Part shown: positions 43,561-52,144 of the stretch, in pieces | Layout: each line of letters opens with the position of its first letter | Numbering within the stretch: position 1 is the first letter of the stretch | Assembly: GCF_900476375.1 (NCBI RefSeq) | Contig: NZ_UPPP01000134.1 | Coordinates: 1 to 64,000 of the forward strand | Source of the DNA: Allolucifera butyrica | Lineage (GTDB): Bacteria > Bacillota > Negativicutes > Sporomusales > UPPP01 | Direction: 5' to 3' | DNA: 64,000 nt | Position numbers and translations under genes: made by a program | Notes under the pieces: generated by a model | Told to the model about the DNA's origin: nothing | What the model saw: the letters and a program-made list of their open reading frames with translations, nothing else | Database searches by the model: none

Positions 43561-44784
43561 ATGGATCTTAGAGAAGAAGCGTTGAAATTTCATAAGGAGC
43601 ACCAGGGGAAACTGAAGGTTGCCAGCAAAGTGCCTTTGAATACCAGGCACGATCTTAGTTTAGCGTATACGCCGGGGGTAGCGGAGCCTTGCAAAGAGAT
43701 TAAGCAGAACAAAGACTTATCCTTTGAGTATACCTGCCGCGGCAATATGGTGGCGGTCGTTTCCGACGGAACCCGTGTCCTGGGGCTCGGCGACATTGGC
43801 CCGGAAGCCGCCATGCCGGTTATGGAAGGAAAGAGCGTGCTGTTTAAAACCTTCGGGGATATCGACGCGGTGCCAATCTGTCTTGGAACCAAAGACCCGG
43901 AAAAAATCATCGAAACGGTAAAACTGCTCGAACCCAGTTTTGCCGGGATCAATCTAGAAGATTTCGCTTCGCCTAAATGCTACGATATCGAAGATGCCCT
44001 GAAAAAGGAAATGAGCATTCCCGTATTCCATGATGATCAGCACGGCACGGCGATTGCCGCCCTGTCCGGCGTGCTCGGCGCTTTGCGATTTGTCAAAAAG
44101 GACCTGAAAACCGCCAGGGTCGTCGTTAACGGCGCCGGCGCCGCGGGGACCGCTATCGGGCGCCTGCTGGTTTTTGCCGGTGCGCAAAATCTGGTGATGG
44201 TTGATGTCCACGGGGCGCTTTATGACGGCATGCCCGGGCTGAACCGCATCCAGGCCGAGCTTGCGAAAAATACCAACAGGGAAAAACGCCAGGGAAATCT
44301 TGCCCAGATGGCCAAAGGAGCCGATGTTCTCCTGGGGGTATCGGCGCCCGGCGTATTTACTGCCGACATTATCGGCAGCATGGCCAAAGACGCCATCGTA
44401 ATCGCCATGGCCAATCCGGTGCCGGAAACTTCCTATGAAGCCGCCAAAGCTGCCGGAGCGAAAGTGGTCGGCACCGGCCGTTCAGATGCACCGAATCAGG
44501 TAAATAATTCCTCGGTCTTTCCGGGAATTTTCCGCGGGGCGCTGGATGTCAGAGCCCGGCAAATTAACGAGGAGATGAAGCTGGCCGCCGCTTACGCAAT
44601 TGCCAACCTCATTCCGGAAAATGAGCTGAGAGAGGATTATGTTGTGCCGGACGTCTTTGATCCGCGGGTAACTCCGGCAATCGCCGCCGCGGTGGCGCGG
44701 GCGGCCATGGAAACAGGCGTGGCCAGGGTTAAGGTGGATCCTGAAGCGGTAAGGATTAACACAGCCGCAAGATTGAAGAAGTAG
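43561..44784 (+). CDS. NAD(P)-dependent malic enzyme
   Basis: This enzyme decarboxylates malate to pyruvate. The 407-residue length fits the short bacterial form without a phosphotransacetylase domain. LAYTPGVAEPC (catalytic Tyr region), INLEDFASPKCYDIE and FHDDQHGTA (metal ligands), NGAGAAGTAIGRLL (nucleotide fold) and ANPVPE are present. GAGAGGAG lies before the ATG. The 45-bp gap to the transporter gene suggests one transcript, giving malate uptake followed by conversion to pyruvate. Confidence 0.95.
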   Translation: MDLREEALKFHKEHQGKLKVASKVPLNTRHDLSLAYTPGVAEPCKEIKQNKDLSFEYTCRGNMVAVVSDGTRVLGLGDIGPEAAMPVMEGKSVLFKTFGDIDAVPICLGTKDPEKIIETVKLLEPSFAGINLEDFASPKCYDIEDALKKEMSIPVFHDDQHGTAIAALSGVLGALRFVKKDLKTARVVVNGAGAAGTAIGRLLVFAGAQNLVMVDVHGALYDGMPGLNRIQAELAKNTNREKRQGNLAQMAKGADVLLGVSAPGVFTADIIGSMAKDAIVIAMANPVPETSYEAAKAAGAKVVGTGRSDAPNQVNNSSVFPGIFRGALDVRARQINEEMKLAAAYAIANLIPENELREDYVVPDVFDPRVTPAIAAAVARAAMETGVARVKVDPEAVRINTAARLKK

Positions 44785-44872
44785 GAGCGTGATCCAATGA
44801 TCCGGGCCGGCAGCCGCCGGCGATGTTGCAAAGGGAAGTTAGGGATAACCCCAATATGAAGGAGGCTTTACA

Positions 44873-46330
44873 GTGAAAAATGGGAAAAAGATGATTTGGA
44901 TTCTTCTTGGCTTGGCGATCATGGCGGGCATTGTCATGATGCCTACGCCGGCCGGCCTGTCGGTAGCCGGACAGCGGGTTCTGGCGGTTCTCACGTTTGC
45001 AGTCATTATGTGGGTGACAGAAGCCGTATCCTATCCTTTTAGCGCCCTGGCAATTATTCTGTTTTTAATCCTTTTTCTGGGTTTTGCCCCCGTGCATGGA
45101 GTCGCCGGGCCGCTTTTGAAAACGGGTAAAGCCATCCCTATCGCTCTCAGCGGTTTTGTCAACGGAGGCTGGGTACTTGTCGCCGCCGGTCTTTTTATGG
45201 CGGCCGGTATTTTGGGTACCGGTCTGGAAAAAAGAATCGCTCTCAATATCCTAAAAATTGTTGGTGCGAAAACGAAAGCTATTTTCGCCGGTATGATGAT
45301 TGTTATGCTGGTCCTGGGCTTTTTAATTCCGTCAATTACCGCCCGTTCGGCCACAATGACGCCGATTGCCATGGGGCTGATCGCTGCGTTCGGGGTGGAT
45401 CCCCGCAGTGTTTTTGCCCGCAATATGCTGGTGACGGTAGCGATTGCTTCGTCCATCTCCGGCATCGGCCTGTTGTCGGCGGGGGCGCCGAATCCGGTAG
45501 CCGTGTCTTTTATTTCCAGCCAGTTAAAACATTCGATTACCTGGGGTGAATGGCTAATTTACGGCATGCCGTTTTGTATTGTTTTGATGGTCATCTTTTA
45601 TTTCCTGGTGACCCGTTTAAACAAATTTGAGTTCGACGAAATTCCCGGCGGCCGGGCGGCGATTGATAAAGCCCTGGCCGAGCTTGGACCCATGAGCGGC
45701 AAGGAGAAGCGGATTGCTGTCATTTTCATAATTACGATTCTTCTTTGGGCCACTGATTTTTGGCATCATATCGACGCGAACACCGTATCGATTTTGTCGG
45801 TTACCTTAATGATGATGCCCTATTTGGGAGTGGCCAGCTGGAAAGAAATGTCCAGCCGGGTGGACTGGGGCACGATCCTCTTGTTTGGCGCGGGAATCTC
45901 TCTGGGTGAGGCATTATTGAAATCCGGGGCGGCCATTTGGCTGGCCAAGACGGCTTTGGGCGGAATGGGCCTTGGCTCCATGGCAGCGCCGGTCATGATG
46001 ACTGTGATTGCCGTTGCTCTCTTAATTATCCGCTTCGCTTTTGCCAGCATTACCTCGGCAACCGCAGCGCTGGTTCCCACGGTGCTCGGGTTCCTGATCA
46101 GTCTGGGGGATGCTAATCTGCCGATGTGGGGGATGACCTTCATTGCCACTATGACGGTATACTTTGCCTTTATTTTGCCGGTGAATTCGCCGCAGGGAAT
46201 GGTTCCCTACGCTACAAACACCTTTGAAGTGAAAGATATGGCCAAGGTCGGGATTCCGCTGACCATCATCGGTTTCGCGGTGCTGATCCTGTTCATGTTT
46301 ACGTATTGGCACTGGCTCGGCTTGGTCTAA
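44873..46330 (+). CDS. SLC13/DASS-family anion transporter
   Basis: 485 residues, about 12 hydrophobic segments. IPSITARSATMTPIAMGLI, LLSAGAPNPVAVSFIS, FASITSATAALVPTVLGFL and LPVNSPQGMVPYATNTF correspond to the family's substrate- and sodium-site regions. It is only distantly similar to the transporter at 42112, so the two probably differ in substrate or direction. GTG at 44873 follows GGAGG. Last gene of the malate block. Confidence 0.9.
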   Translation: MKNGKKMIWILLGLAIMAGIVMMPTPAGLSVAGQRVLAVLTFAVIMWVTEAVSYPFSALAIILFLILFLGFAPVHGVAGPLLKTGKAIPIALSGFVNGGWVLVAAGLFMAAGILGTGLEKRIALNILKIVGAKTKAIFAGMMIVMLVLGFLIPSITARSATMTPIAMGLIAAFGVDPRSVFARNMLVTVAIASSISGIGLLSAGAPNPVAVSFISSQLKHSITWGEWLIYGMPFCIVLMVIFYFLVTRLNKFEFDEIPGGRAAIDKALAELGPMSGKEKRIAVIFIITILLWATDFWHHIDANTVSILSVTLMMMPYLGVASWKEMSSRVDWGTILLFGAGISLGEALLKSGAAIWLAKTALGGMGLGSMAAPVMMTVIAVALLIIRFAFASITSATAALVPTVLGFLISLGDANLPMWGMTFIATMTVYFAFILPVNSPQGMVPYATNTFEVKDMAKVGIPLTIIGFAVLILFMFTYWHWLGLV

Positions 46331-46412
46331 TCCTGGCTGGAACGAGATTGCTTACTGCGTTCGCAATGAAGTGGAGCACGGCAATTTCAAAAACGACACT
46401 GTTAACAGTCTG

Positions 46413-46443
46413 ACCGGCCGGAATAAATTCCGGCCGGTTTTTC
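46413..46443 (+). terminator. Terminator after the second DASS gene
   Basis: ACCGGCCGGAAT pairs with ATTCCGGCCGGT, then TTTTT. Confidence 0.9.
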
Positions 46444-46493
46444 CACGCCCTGAACCCTGCACCCTGAGCCGAAAGTTTACGCAGCGGTCTTTC
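46444..46493. repeat. Degenerate copy of the dispersed repeat
   Basis: CACGCCCTGAACCCTGCACCC and GAGCCGAAAG followed by GCGGTCTTTC parallel copy B at 15001-15049, with the left hairpin arm decayed. Confidence 0.6.
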
Positions 46494-46612
46494 TTAGAGC
46501 CGGAACCTTTCGTTTCGGCAAGTGACTAAGAACTGTTTGCGCTTTTTTGCGATTTTTAGCACTTTTTAAAAATTTGGCGATGAATTTTGCAGTATAGTGG
46601 CCGGAGGGGGCA

Positions 46613-46643
46613 GCGGCAAGCAGCGAATTTTGCCGCTTTTTTT
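46613..46643 (+). terminator. Terminator just before the sigma-54 promoter
   Basis: GCGGCAA (46613-46619) pairs with TTGCCGC (46630-46636), then seven T. It could insulate the sigma-54 promoter from read-through. Confidence 0.75.
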
Positions 46644-46647
46644 GTTT

Positions 46648-46663
46648 TGGCATAAAAATTGCT
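46648..46663 (+). promoter_or_regulatory. Sigma-54 (-24/-12) promoter
   Basis: TGGCAT-AAAAA-TTGCT matches the sigma-54 consensus TGGCAC-N5-TTGCW at all but one position, with GG and GC exactly 10 bp apart. It lies 70 bp before the YkgA-like gene, and a sigma-54 activator is encoded 2.7 kb downstream. Confidence 0.88.
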
Positions 46664-46670
46664 AAAATAT

Positions 46671-46703
46671 CAATTTGAATTTTATTTTACCAAATTCAAA
46701 TTG
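46671..46703. promoter_or_regulatory. 12-bp perfect inverted repeat at the sigma-54 start site
   Basis: CAATTTGAATTT (46671-46682) and AAATTCAAATTG (46692-46703) are perfect complements, 9 bp apart. The predicted start (about 46674) falls in the left arm. Bacillus roc promoters carry an ArgR/AhrC site near +1; the TGAAT/ATTCA core is ARG-box-like but the spacing (13 bp) is not the usual 4. Confidence 0.6.
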
Positions 46704-46732
46704 AAAGCTGAGTTTCGGGCGGGTGAAACAGG

Positions 46733-47602
46733 ATGGAAGAAAAATGCGTGATAGAGAAAGTATATGTGCGAAATTCTACGGGCCTATTAAAAAAAGTGCT
46801 GCTTTGCCCTCCCGTGCATATCGGCATCGAACCAATTGACTATATTTCGAAAAAGTGGGCGGCCAAGGGGGAGAAAAGCAACCGGCAAGCCTGCCTGAAG
46901 GAGCATGCCGAATTGGTTCAGGCTTACCGGGAAAGCGGCGTGGAGGTTGTGCTGGCCGATCCGGTGAAAGGTCTGGTAAATCAAGTCTATGCGCGGGATT
47001 TTGGCGCCTGCCTGGCTAACGGGTATATTCTCGGCCGATTCCGCGAACCTGTCCGGCAGGGAGAAACGGCATTTTATGTAAAAGAAATGGAAAGGCTGGA
47101 AATTCCCTGTATTGCCCGCTGTACAGAGGGTTACTTTGAAGGCGGGGACTTCTGTTTTTTGGATGAATCCACTCTGGCGGTGGGTCTGGTGCAGCGGACG
47201 GACTGGCGCGGATTGCGCAATATCGCCAGGCAGGTACGGCATTGGGGGTATACGGTCGTGCCGGTGATTTGCCCCCGGGATAACCTGCATTTGGATATGT
47301 GCTTTAATATTGCCGCCGAAGGGGTCGCGGTCATCTGCCGGGAAGCCTTGCCGGCAGATTTTGTCAAAATGCTCGAACAGTGCGGCTTTGAATTGATTGA
47401 AGTGTCACAGGGGGAAGTTTTTTTGCATGCCTGCAATATTCAGGCCCTGGGCGGCGGTAAAGTTCTTTCCTTCAGCAATAATAAGAAAGTGAACCGGAAT
47501 TTGCAGGCCCTGGGCCTGGAAGTCCTCGCCGTGGATTTGTCTGAAATTCTCAAAAGCGGCGGCGGGCCTCATTGTATGACCTTTCCGCTGGAAAGGGCCT
47601 AA
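46733..47602 (+). CDS. YkgA-like amidinohydrolase (arginine deiminase/DDAH superfamily)
   Basis: 289 residues of the guanidine-modifying superfamily. The catalytic framework is visible: YARDFG, EGGDF, HLDMCFN (catalytic His) and the C-terminal LKSGGGPHCMTFPLER with the nucleophilic Cys. From memory it resembles Bacillus YkgA, annotated as dimethylarginine dimethylaminohydrolase-like, over its full length. It is the first gene under the sigma-54 promoter and is followed by a RocB-like gene, so a role in breaking down arginine or a modified arginine to citrulline or ornithine is likely. The exact substrate is not certain. Confidence 0.82.
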   Translation: MEEKCVIEKVYVRNSTGLLKKVLLCPPVHIGIEPIDYISKKWAAKGEKSNRQACLKEHAELVQAYRESGVEVVLADPVKGLVNQVYARDFGACLANGYILGRFREPVRQGETAFYVKEMERLEIPCIARCTEGYFEGGDFCFLDESTLAVGLVQRTDWRGLRNIARQVRHWGYTVVPVICPRDNLHLDMCFNIAAEGVAVICREALPADFVKMLEQCGFELIEVSQGEVFLHACNIQALGGGKVLSFSNNKKVNRNLQALGLEVLAVDLSEILKSGGGPHCMTFPLERA

Positions 47603-47629
47603 TCAGTTACTACAGGGAGTGAGTTGTCT

Positions 47630-49288
47630 ATGTCAACGGGAGAAAAAATTAAGTCCATCGCGTTAGAGTTAACCAGAATCAGCAGTATTGTCGGCACGGA
47701 GGGGGAAGTCCAGGCCGCCCGGGCAATTTATTCCTATTTGGCCAAGCTGGATTATTTTCAAAAAAACAAAGACCATTTGCGCTGGGTGCCGGTCCCGGGT
47801 GACCCGGGGGGACGCTGTACGGTTCTGGCGTATATTGAAGGCGGGAAACGGCCAGCCCGGGAAGGTGAAAAAGCCAGGACCGTCCTTTGTTTGGGACACA
47901 TCGACACGGTCGGCGTCGAAGATTACGGCGAATTGAAACCCTATGCGACGCGGCCCGAAGTGTTGCAGGAGAAGTTGAAATTCATCCAATTCAGTGAAGA
48001 GACGCTGGCAGAGATAAATTCTCCTGATTGGATTTTCGGCCGGGGTATTTTTGACATGAAAACCGGGGTAGCCGCCCTGATGGTAATGGTGGAGAAGTTC
48101 GCCGGACAGGCGGCCGAACTGCAGGGTAATCTGGTTTTTATCGCCGTTCCCGACGAAGAAGGCAATTCGGCGGGCATGCTGGCCGCGGTGCCCGAACTGG
48201 AACGGCTGGCGCGGGAAAAGGGATGGGAATTTACGGTGGCGCTGAACACGGATTATATGACCGGCCAGTATCCGGGGGATGAAAACAAATATGTTTATGT
48301 TGGCACTGTCGGCAAGTTGCTGCCCAGTTTTTACGTATACGGGGAAGAAACTCATGTGGGTGAGGCGTTTAACGGTTTGAACGCCAATCTCCTGGCAGCG
48401 GCGGTTTTAAACCAGATTGATTTTAATACGGAACTGTGCGATATTGCCGACGGGGAAGTGACCCTGCCGCCGGTCAGTCTGCACCAGCGGGATTTAAAAC
48501 AGGAATATTCCGTCCAGACGGCCAACGCGGTGAGCCTGTATTTCAATCATGCCACCCATGCCAGCCAGCCGGCGGAGGTGCTTGCACAATACAAGGAGCA
48601 GGCTATTTTAGCTTTTGAACAGGTAATCGACAAGTTGAACCGGGAATATGAAACCTTTTGCCGCCTGAGCCGCATTCCCTATCGGCCGCTTCCCTGGCGG
48701 GTGCAAGTATTGACCTATGATGAATTGTACCAAGCGGTGAAAGCGGAAACCGGCGACAGGCTGGACCGGATTATTGAAGCGGCAGTCCGGGAACAGCAGG
48801 CGAAAAAAGCGGATGACCGGGAAATCTCGTTAGCGATTGTGCAGGCGGTGCATAAAAATTATTCGGATCAGAATTCGAAGATTATTGTTTATCTGGCCCC
48901 GCCATATTATCCCCATATCTTTGTCAGCGACCGCTCCGAAAAGGAGCGGCGGCTGCTCGGCCTGATCGGCGAGGTGATTGAAGAAGCGCAGCGGCTGTAT
49001 GATTATAAGATTGTGCTGAAGAAGTTTTATCCTTATATTTCCGATCTGAGTTATTGCGATATTTCCCATGATGAACGGCAGATCGCCGCGCTCGTTGAGA
49101 ACATGCCGGCCTGGTCCCGCAGTTATACTCTTCCTATCGGGGAGCTTCAGTCCATCGGCATGCCGGTGGTCAATATCGGTCCCTACGGCCGGGACGCCCA
49201 TAAGCTGTCGGAACGGCTCAGCTGCCGCTATTCGCTGGACGCCATGCCGTTCATTCTGGAGCAGACCCTGGAGCGATTATTAAAATAG
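47630..49288 (+). CDS. rocB: RocB-like M20-family peptidase
   Basis: 552 residues of the M20 zinc metallopeptidase family, in the longer RocB branch (Bacillus arginine utilisation). GHIDTVG and GRGIFDMKTGVAAL (metal ligands), VPDEEGNSAGM (catalytic Glu), then a long insertion domain and a C-terminal HKLSERL block carrying the last metal His. The precise reaction of RocB has not been settled, as far as I know. ATG at 47630 is used; TTG at 47624 is possible. It follows the YkgA-like gene by 27 bp. Confidence 0.88.
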   Translation: MSTGEKIKSIALELTRISSIVGTEGEVQAARAIYSYLAKLDYFQKNKDHLRWVPVPGDPGGRCTVLAYIEGGKRPAREGEKARTVLCLGHIDTVGVEDYGELKPYATRPEVLQEKLKFIQFSEETLAEINSPDWIFGRGIFDMKTGVAALMVMVEKFAGQAAELQGNLVFIAVPDEEGNSAGMLAAVPELERLAREKGWEFTVALNTDYMTGQYPGDENKYVYVGTVGKLLPSFYVYGEETHVGEAFNGLNANLLAAAVLNQIDFNTELCDIADGEVTLPPVSLHQRDLKQEYSVQTANAVSLYFNHATHASQPAEVLAQYKEQAILAFEQVIDKLNREYETFCRLSRIPYRPLPWRVQVLTYDELYQAVKAETGDRLDRIIEAAVREQQAKKADDREISLAIVQAVHKNYSDQNSKIIVYLAPPYYPHIFVSDRSEKERRLLGLIGEVIEEAQRLYDYKIVLKKFYPYISDLSYCDISHDERQIAALVENMPAWSRSYTLPIGELQSIGMPVVNIGPYGRDAHKLSERLSCRYSLDAMPFILEQTLERLLK

Positions 49289-49320
49289 AAGAAGGTCTTC
49301 CGCGCCGCGGTCTTTCCTGT

Positions 49321-49350
49321 TTGACTTTCCGTTCTTTCCCTGTATACAAT
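49321..49350 (+). promoter_or_regulatory. Sigma-A promoter of the RocR-like gene
   Basis: TTGACT (49321-49326), 18-bp spacer, TACAAT (49345-49350). The activator thus has its own promoter, separate from the sigma-54 promoter. Confidence 0.65.
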
Positions 49351-49408
49351 GGGTGTAGAAGCAGGAGCCGCGCGTTGTTTCGCGGCGGATAAAGGCAGGG
49401 AAAGCGCC

Positions 49409-50833
49409 ATGGCGGCAAATAAACTGGAGCGAATTTTGGGCAGCGACATTGTTAAATATGTTCTAAATACGATTGAAGAGGGAATTTTGATTGTGGACGC
49501 CGGCTGCCGTATTGTCTTTTACAATGGGACTCTTTCACGGCTGGAGGGACTGGCGGCGAAGGAGGTGGTCGGCAAATTGCTGTTTGATGTGTTTCCGTCC
49601 ATTACGCCGCAGGAGAGCACCCTGTGTAAGGTGATGGAAACGGGCGAACCCATCCGGGACTGGCTGCAGGAATACGTTAATTATCAGGGAAAGCAGATCA
49701 AAACGGTGAATACGACCATTCCAATTATCGACAAGGGAACCATGCTGGGAGCGCTGGAAGTTTCCCGCGATATTTCGCTGGTGGTCAGCCTGACGGAAAA
49801 GGTTTCTTTTTTACAGCGGTTCGCCGGCAAAGGCGGCAAACCCCCCATTTCCTTTGCCAATATTGTTGGCGACAGCCCGAAAATCCGGGCGATTGTCGAC
49901 CGGTTAAAAAAAGTGGCCCATACCACTTCGACGGTTCTCATTTACGGCGAGACCGGGACGGGCAAGGAACTGTTCGCTCAGAGCCTGCACAATGAAGGCA
50001 GGCGCCGCAACCAGCCGTTTATCGCGCAAAACTGCGCCGCTTTGCCGGAAAGTCTGCTGGAAGGAATGCTCTTCGGGTCGACGAAGGGAAGTTTCACCGG
50101 CGCGGTGGATAAAGCAGGTCTGTTTGAGCAGGCTCAGGGCGGTACGGTTTTTCTGGATGAAATCAACAGTATGAGCCTGTCCCTGCAGGCTAAAATATTG
50201 CGAGTGCTGCAGGAGGGGGCCGTACGCCGCTTGGGCGGCGGCGAGGATATTCCCGTCGATGTGCGATTTATTGCCGCAACCAATGAAAAACCGGCCGAGC
50301 TTTTAGCCGCCGGTAAGCTGCGGGAGGATTTATTTTACCGGTTGAGTGTGATTTGCGTGGAGATTCCTCCGCTGCGGGAGCGGCGGGAAGATATTTACGG
50401 CCTGGCCGGTTATTTTATCAACAAATATAACAGCCGGTTTCAGAAAAGGGTAACCGGCCTGGCGCCGGAGGTCATGGCGATTTTTCTGCGCTATGGCTGG
50501 CCCGGTAATGTGCGGGAATTGGAACACGTGGTGGAAGCGCTGCTTAATTTTACCGACAGCGGCCTGATTACCGCCGAACACTTAAAATATCTCAGCTTCG
50601 GCGCGTTCCAGAACTTTATTGAGCGGCAAAACCTGACCGGAACAGGCGGCGGGGAAGCAGGCAATTATTTTAAGGCCTCTTTTGGCCGGCAGGAAGAAAA
50701 GCTGATTATTGAAGCAATGCAAAGCAGCCACGGCAATATTACCAGAGCCGCGGAACTGCTGGGAATGAAGCGGCAGGCGCTGCAGTACCGTCTGAAAAAG
50801 TACGGTATTTTAAATAAACCGGCGGAGCGCTAA
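49409..50833 (+). CDS. rocR: RocR-like sigma-54-dependent activator
   Basis: 474 residues. The N-terminal PAS domain (about 15-120: IEEGILIVDAGCRIVFYNG) is followed by the AAA+ domain (about 145-385) with Walker A GETGTGKE, the sigma-54 contact loop GSFTGA, Walker B GGTVFLDEI and the arginine finger region, then a Fis-type helix-turn-helix (about 435-470: GNITRAAELLGMKRQALQYRL). RocR activates arginine and ornithine catabolic genes in Bacillus. The ATG at 49409 is used; an extension to 49349 would begin at the promoter. It lies between rocB and rocD. Confidence 0.93.
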   Translation: MAANKLERILGSDIVKYVLNTIEEGILIVDAGCRIVFYNGTLSRLEGLAAKEVVGKLLFDVFPSITPQESTLCKVMETGEPIRDWLQEYVNYQGKQIKTVNTTIPIIDKGTMLGALEVSRDISLVVSLTEKVSFLQRFAGKGGKPPISFANIVGDSPKIRAIVDRLKKVAHTTSTVLIYGETGTGKELFAQSLHNEGRRRNQPFIAQNCAALPESLLEGMLFGSTKGSFTGAVDKAGLFEQAQGGTVFLDEINSMSLSLQAKILRVLQEGAVRRLGGGEDIPVDVRFIAATNEKPAELLAAGKLREDLFYRLSVICVEIPPLRERREDIYGLAGYFINKYNSRFQKRVTGLAPEVMAIFLRYGWPGNVRELEHVVEALLNFTDSGLITAEHLKYLSFGAFQNFIERQNLTGTGGGEAGNYFKASFGRQEEKLIIEAMQSSHGNITRAAELLGMKRQALQYRLKKYGILNKPAER

Positions 50834-50899
50834 TCCGGTATTGTTTGCCGGGAATGGGAGAAACGCGGTAAGGCCTGCCCGGGAAGAGGAGAGGATCGT

Positions 50900-52090
50900 A
50901 TGACTTTGTCGGATACCATTATCGAACAAACCGAGCGCATGGGAGCGCACAATTACCGGCCGCTGCCGATTGTGATTACCAGGGCTGAAGGCGTGTGGGT
51001 GGAAGACCCCGAGGGAAACCGGTATATGGATATGCTCAGTTCTTACTCGGCTCTCAATCAGGGGCACCGGCACCCGAAAATTATCCGGGCGTTGAAAGAA
51101 CAGGCTGATAAGGTGACCTTAACGTCACGGGCTTTTCATAATGACCAGTTGTATCGTCTGTATGAGAAGCTGGCGGAGCTTACCGGCAAGAGCATGTTTT
51201 TACCGATGAACACCGGGGCGGAAGCGGTGGAAACGGCGATAAAAGCGGTGCGCCGCTGGGCCTGCCGGCAGAAGAAGGTGCCGGCCAACCAGGCGGAAAT
51301 CATTGTCTGTAGGGGGAATTTCCATGGCCGAACGGTGACTATTACTTCCTTTTCTTCCGAAGAGGAATATAAGGCCGGTTTTGGCCCCTATACTCCCGGA
51401 TTTACCCTGATACCGTACGGCGATATTGGCACCCTGGAGCGGGCGATTACCCCCAATACGGCCGGCTTCCTGGTAGAACCCATCCAGGGCGAGGCCGGCA
51501 TTATCATTCCGTATGAGGGTTTTTTGCGGGATGCCTATGCCGTGTGCCGGCAAAACAGGGTGTTGTTCATGGCCGATGAAATTCAGACCGGTTTTGGCCG
51601 GACGGGGAAATTGTTTGCCTGTGACTGGGAAAATGTTACGCCCGATGTGCTGATTCTGGGGAAAGCCCTGGGCGGCGGCGTTCTGCCTATCTCCATGGTG
51701 GCGGCGGACCGGGAAATTCTGGGGGTCTTTGAACCGGGTTCCCATGGTTCAACTTTTGGCGGCAATCCACTGGCCTGCGCCGTGGCCGTTGCAGCGCTCG
51801 AGGTATTGGAAGAAGAGGGGTTGACGGCGAATTCGTTAAAGATGGGACGTTATTTTCTCGACCGGCTGCAGCAACTGCATAGCCCGGTGATTCGCCAGGT
51901 GCGGGGCCGGGGGTTATTGATCGGCATGGAACTGAATGAGGCGGCCCGGCCATACTGTGAACGGTTAAAAGGGAAGGGCCTTCTGTGTAAAGAGACTCAT
52001 AAGAATATTATCCGCTTTGCGCCGCCCCTGATTATCCGGCGGGAAGAGCTGGACTGGGCCTTGACGCGGGTGTCGGAGTGCTTCTCTTGA
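50900..52090 (+). CDS. rocD: Ornithine aminotransferase
   Basis: This PLP-dependent class III aminotransferase moves the delta-amino group of ornithine to 2-oxoglutarate, giving glutamate semialdehyde. It has 396 residues (Bacillus RocD 401). The N-terminus [48 protein letters not shown] and [14 protein letters not shown] (PLP Lys) are strong family blocks. It is codirectional with the RocR-like gene, 66 bp after it. No -24/-12 site was seen directly before it, so it may be read from upstream promoters. Confidence 0.95.
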   Translation: MTLSDTIIEQTERMGAHNYRPLPIVITRAEGVWVEDPEGNRYMDMLSSYSALNQGHRHPKIIRALKEQADKVTLTSRAFHNDQLYRLYEKLAELTGKSMFLPMNTGAEAVETAIKAVRRWACRQKKVPANQAEIIVCRGNFHGRTVTITSFSSEEEYKAGFGPYTPGFTLIPYGDIGTLERAITPNTAGFLVEPIQGEAGIIIPYEGFLRDAYAVCRQNRVLFMADEIQTGFGRTGKLFACDWENVTPDVLILGKALGGGVLPISMVAADREILGVFEPGSHGSTFGGNPLACAVAVAALEVLEEEGLTANSLKMGRYFLDRLQQLHSPVIRQVRGRGLLIGMELNEAARPYCERLKGKGLLCKETHKNIIRFAPPLIIRREELDWALTRVSECFS

Positions 52091-52115
52091 CGCCCCTTTT
52101 TTTTTACCCTACAAT
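52087..52115 (+). promoter_or_regulatory. Promoter of the sucrose repressor gene
   Basis: TTGACG (52087-52092), 17-bp spacer, TACAAT (52110-52115). The -35 box overlaps the rocD stop codon. Confidence 0.75.
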
Positions 52116-52144
52116 GGGGATAGAGTAAAGGCATGGTGGTGGCG

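Larger units (their letters stand above)
46331..46732. other. Intergenic region upstream of the arginine block
   Basis: This 402-bp region contains, in order, the terminator at 46413, a degenerate GAAAGAC-type repeat, a second terminator at 46613, a sigma-54 promoter at 46648 and a long inverted repeat at 46671. No upstream activator site was clear; TTTGCGC/TTTTTTGCG near 46536-46551 is only suggestive. Confidence 0.6.

Noticed and set aside
46573-46590. A second sigma-54-like sequence (TTGGCG...TTTTGC)
   Set aside because: GG and GC are 11 bp apart instead of 10; the site at 46648 has the correct spacing.
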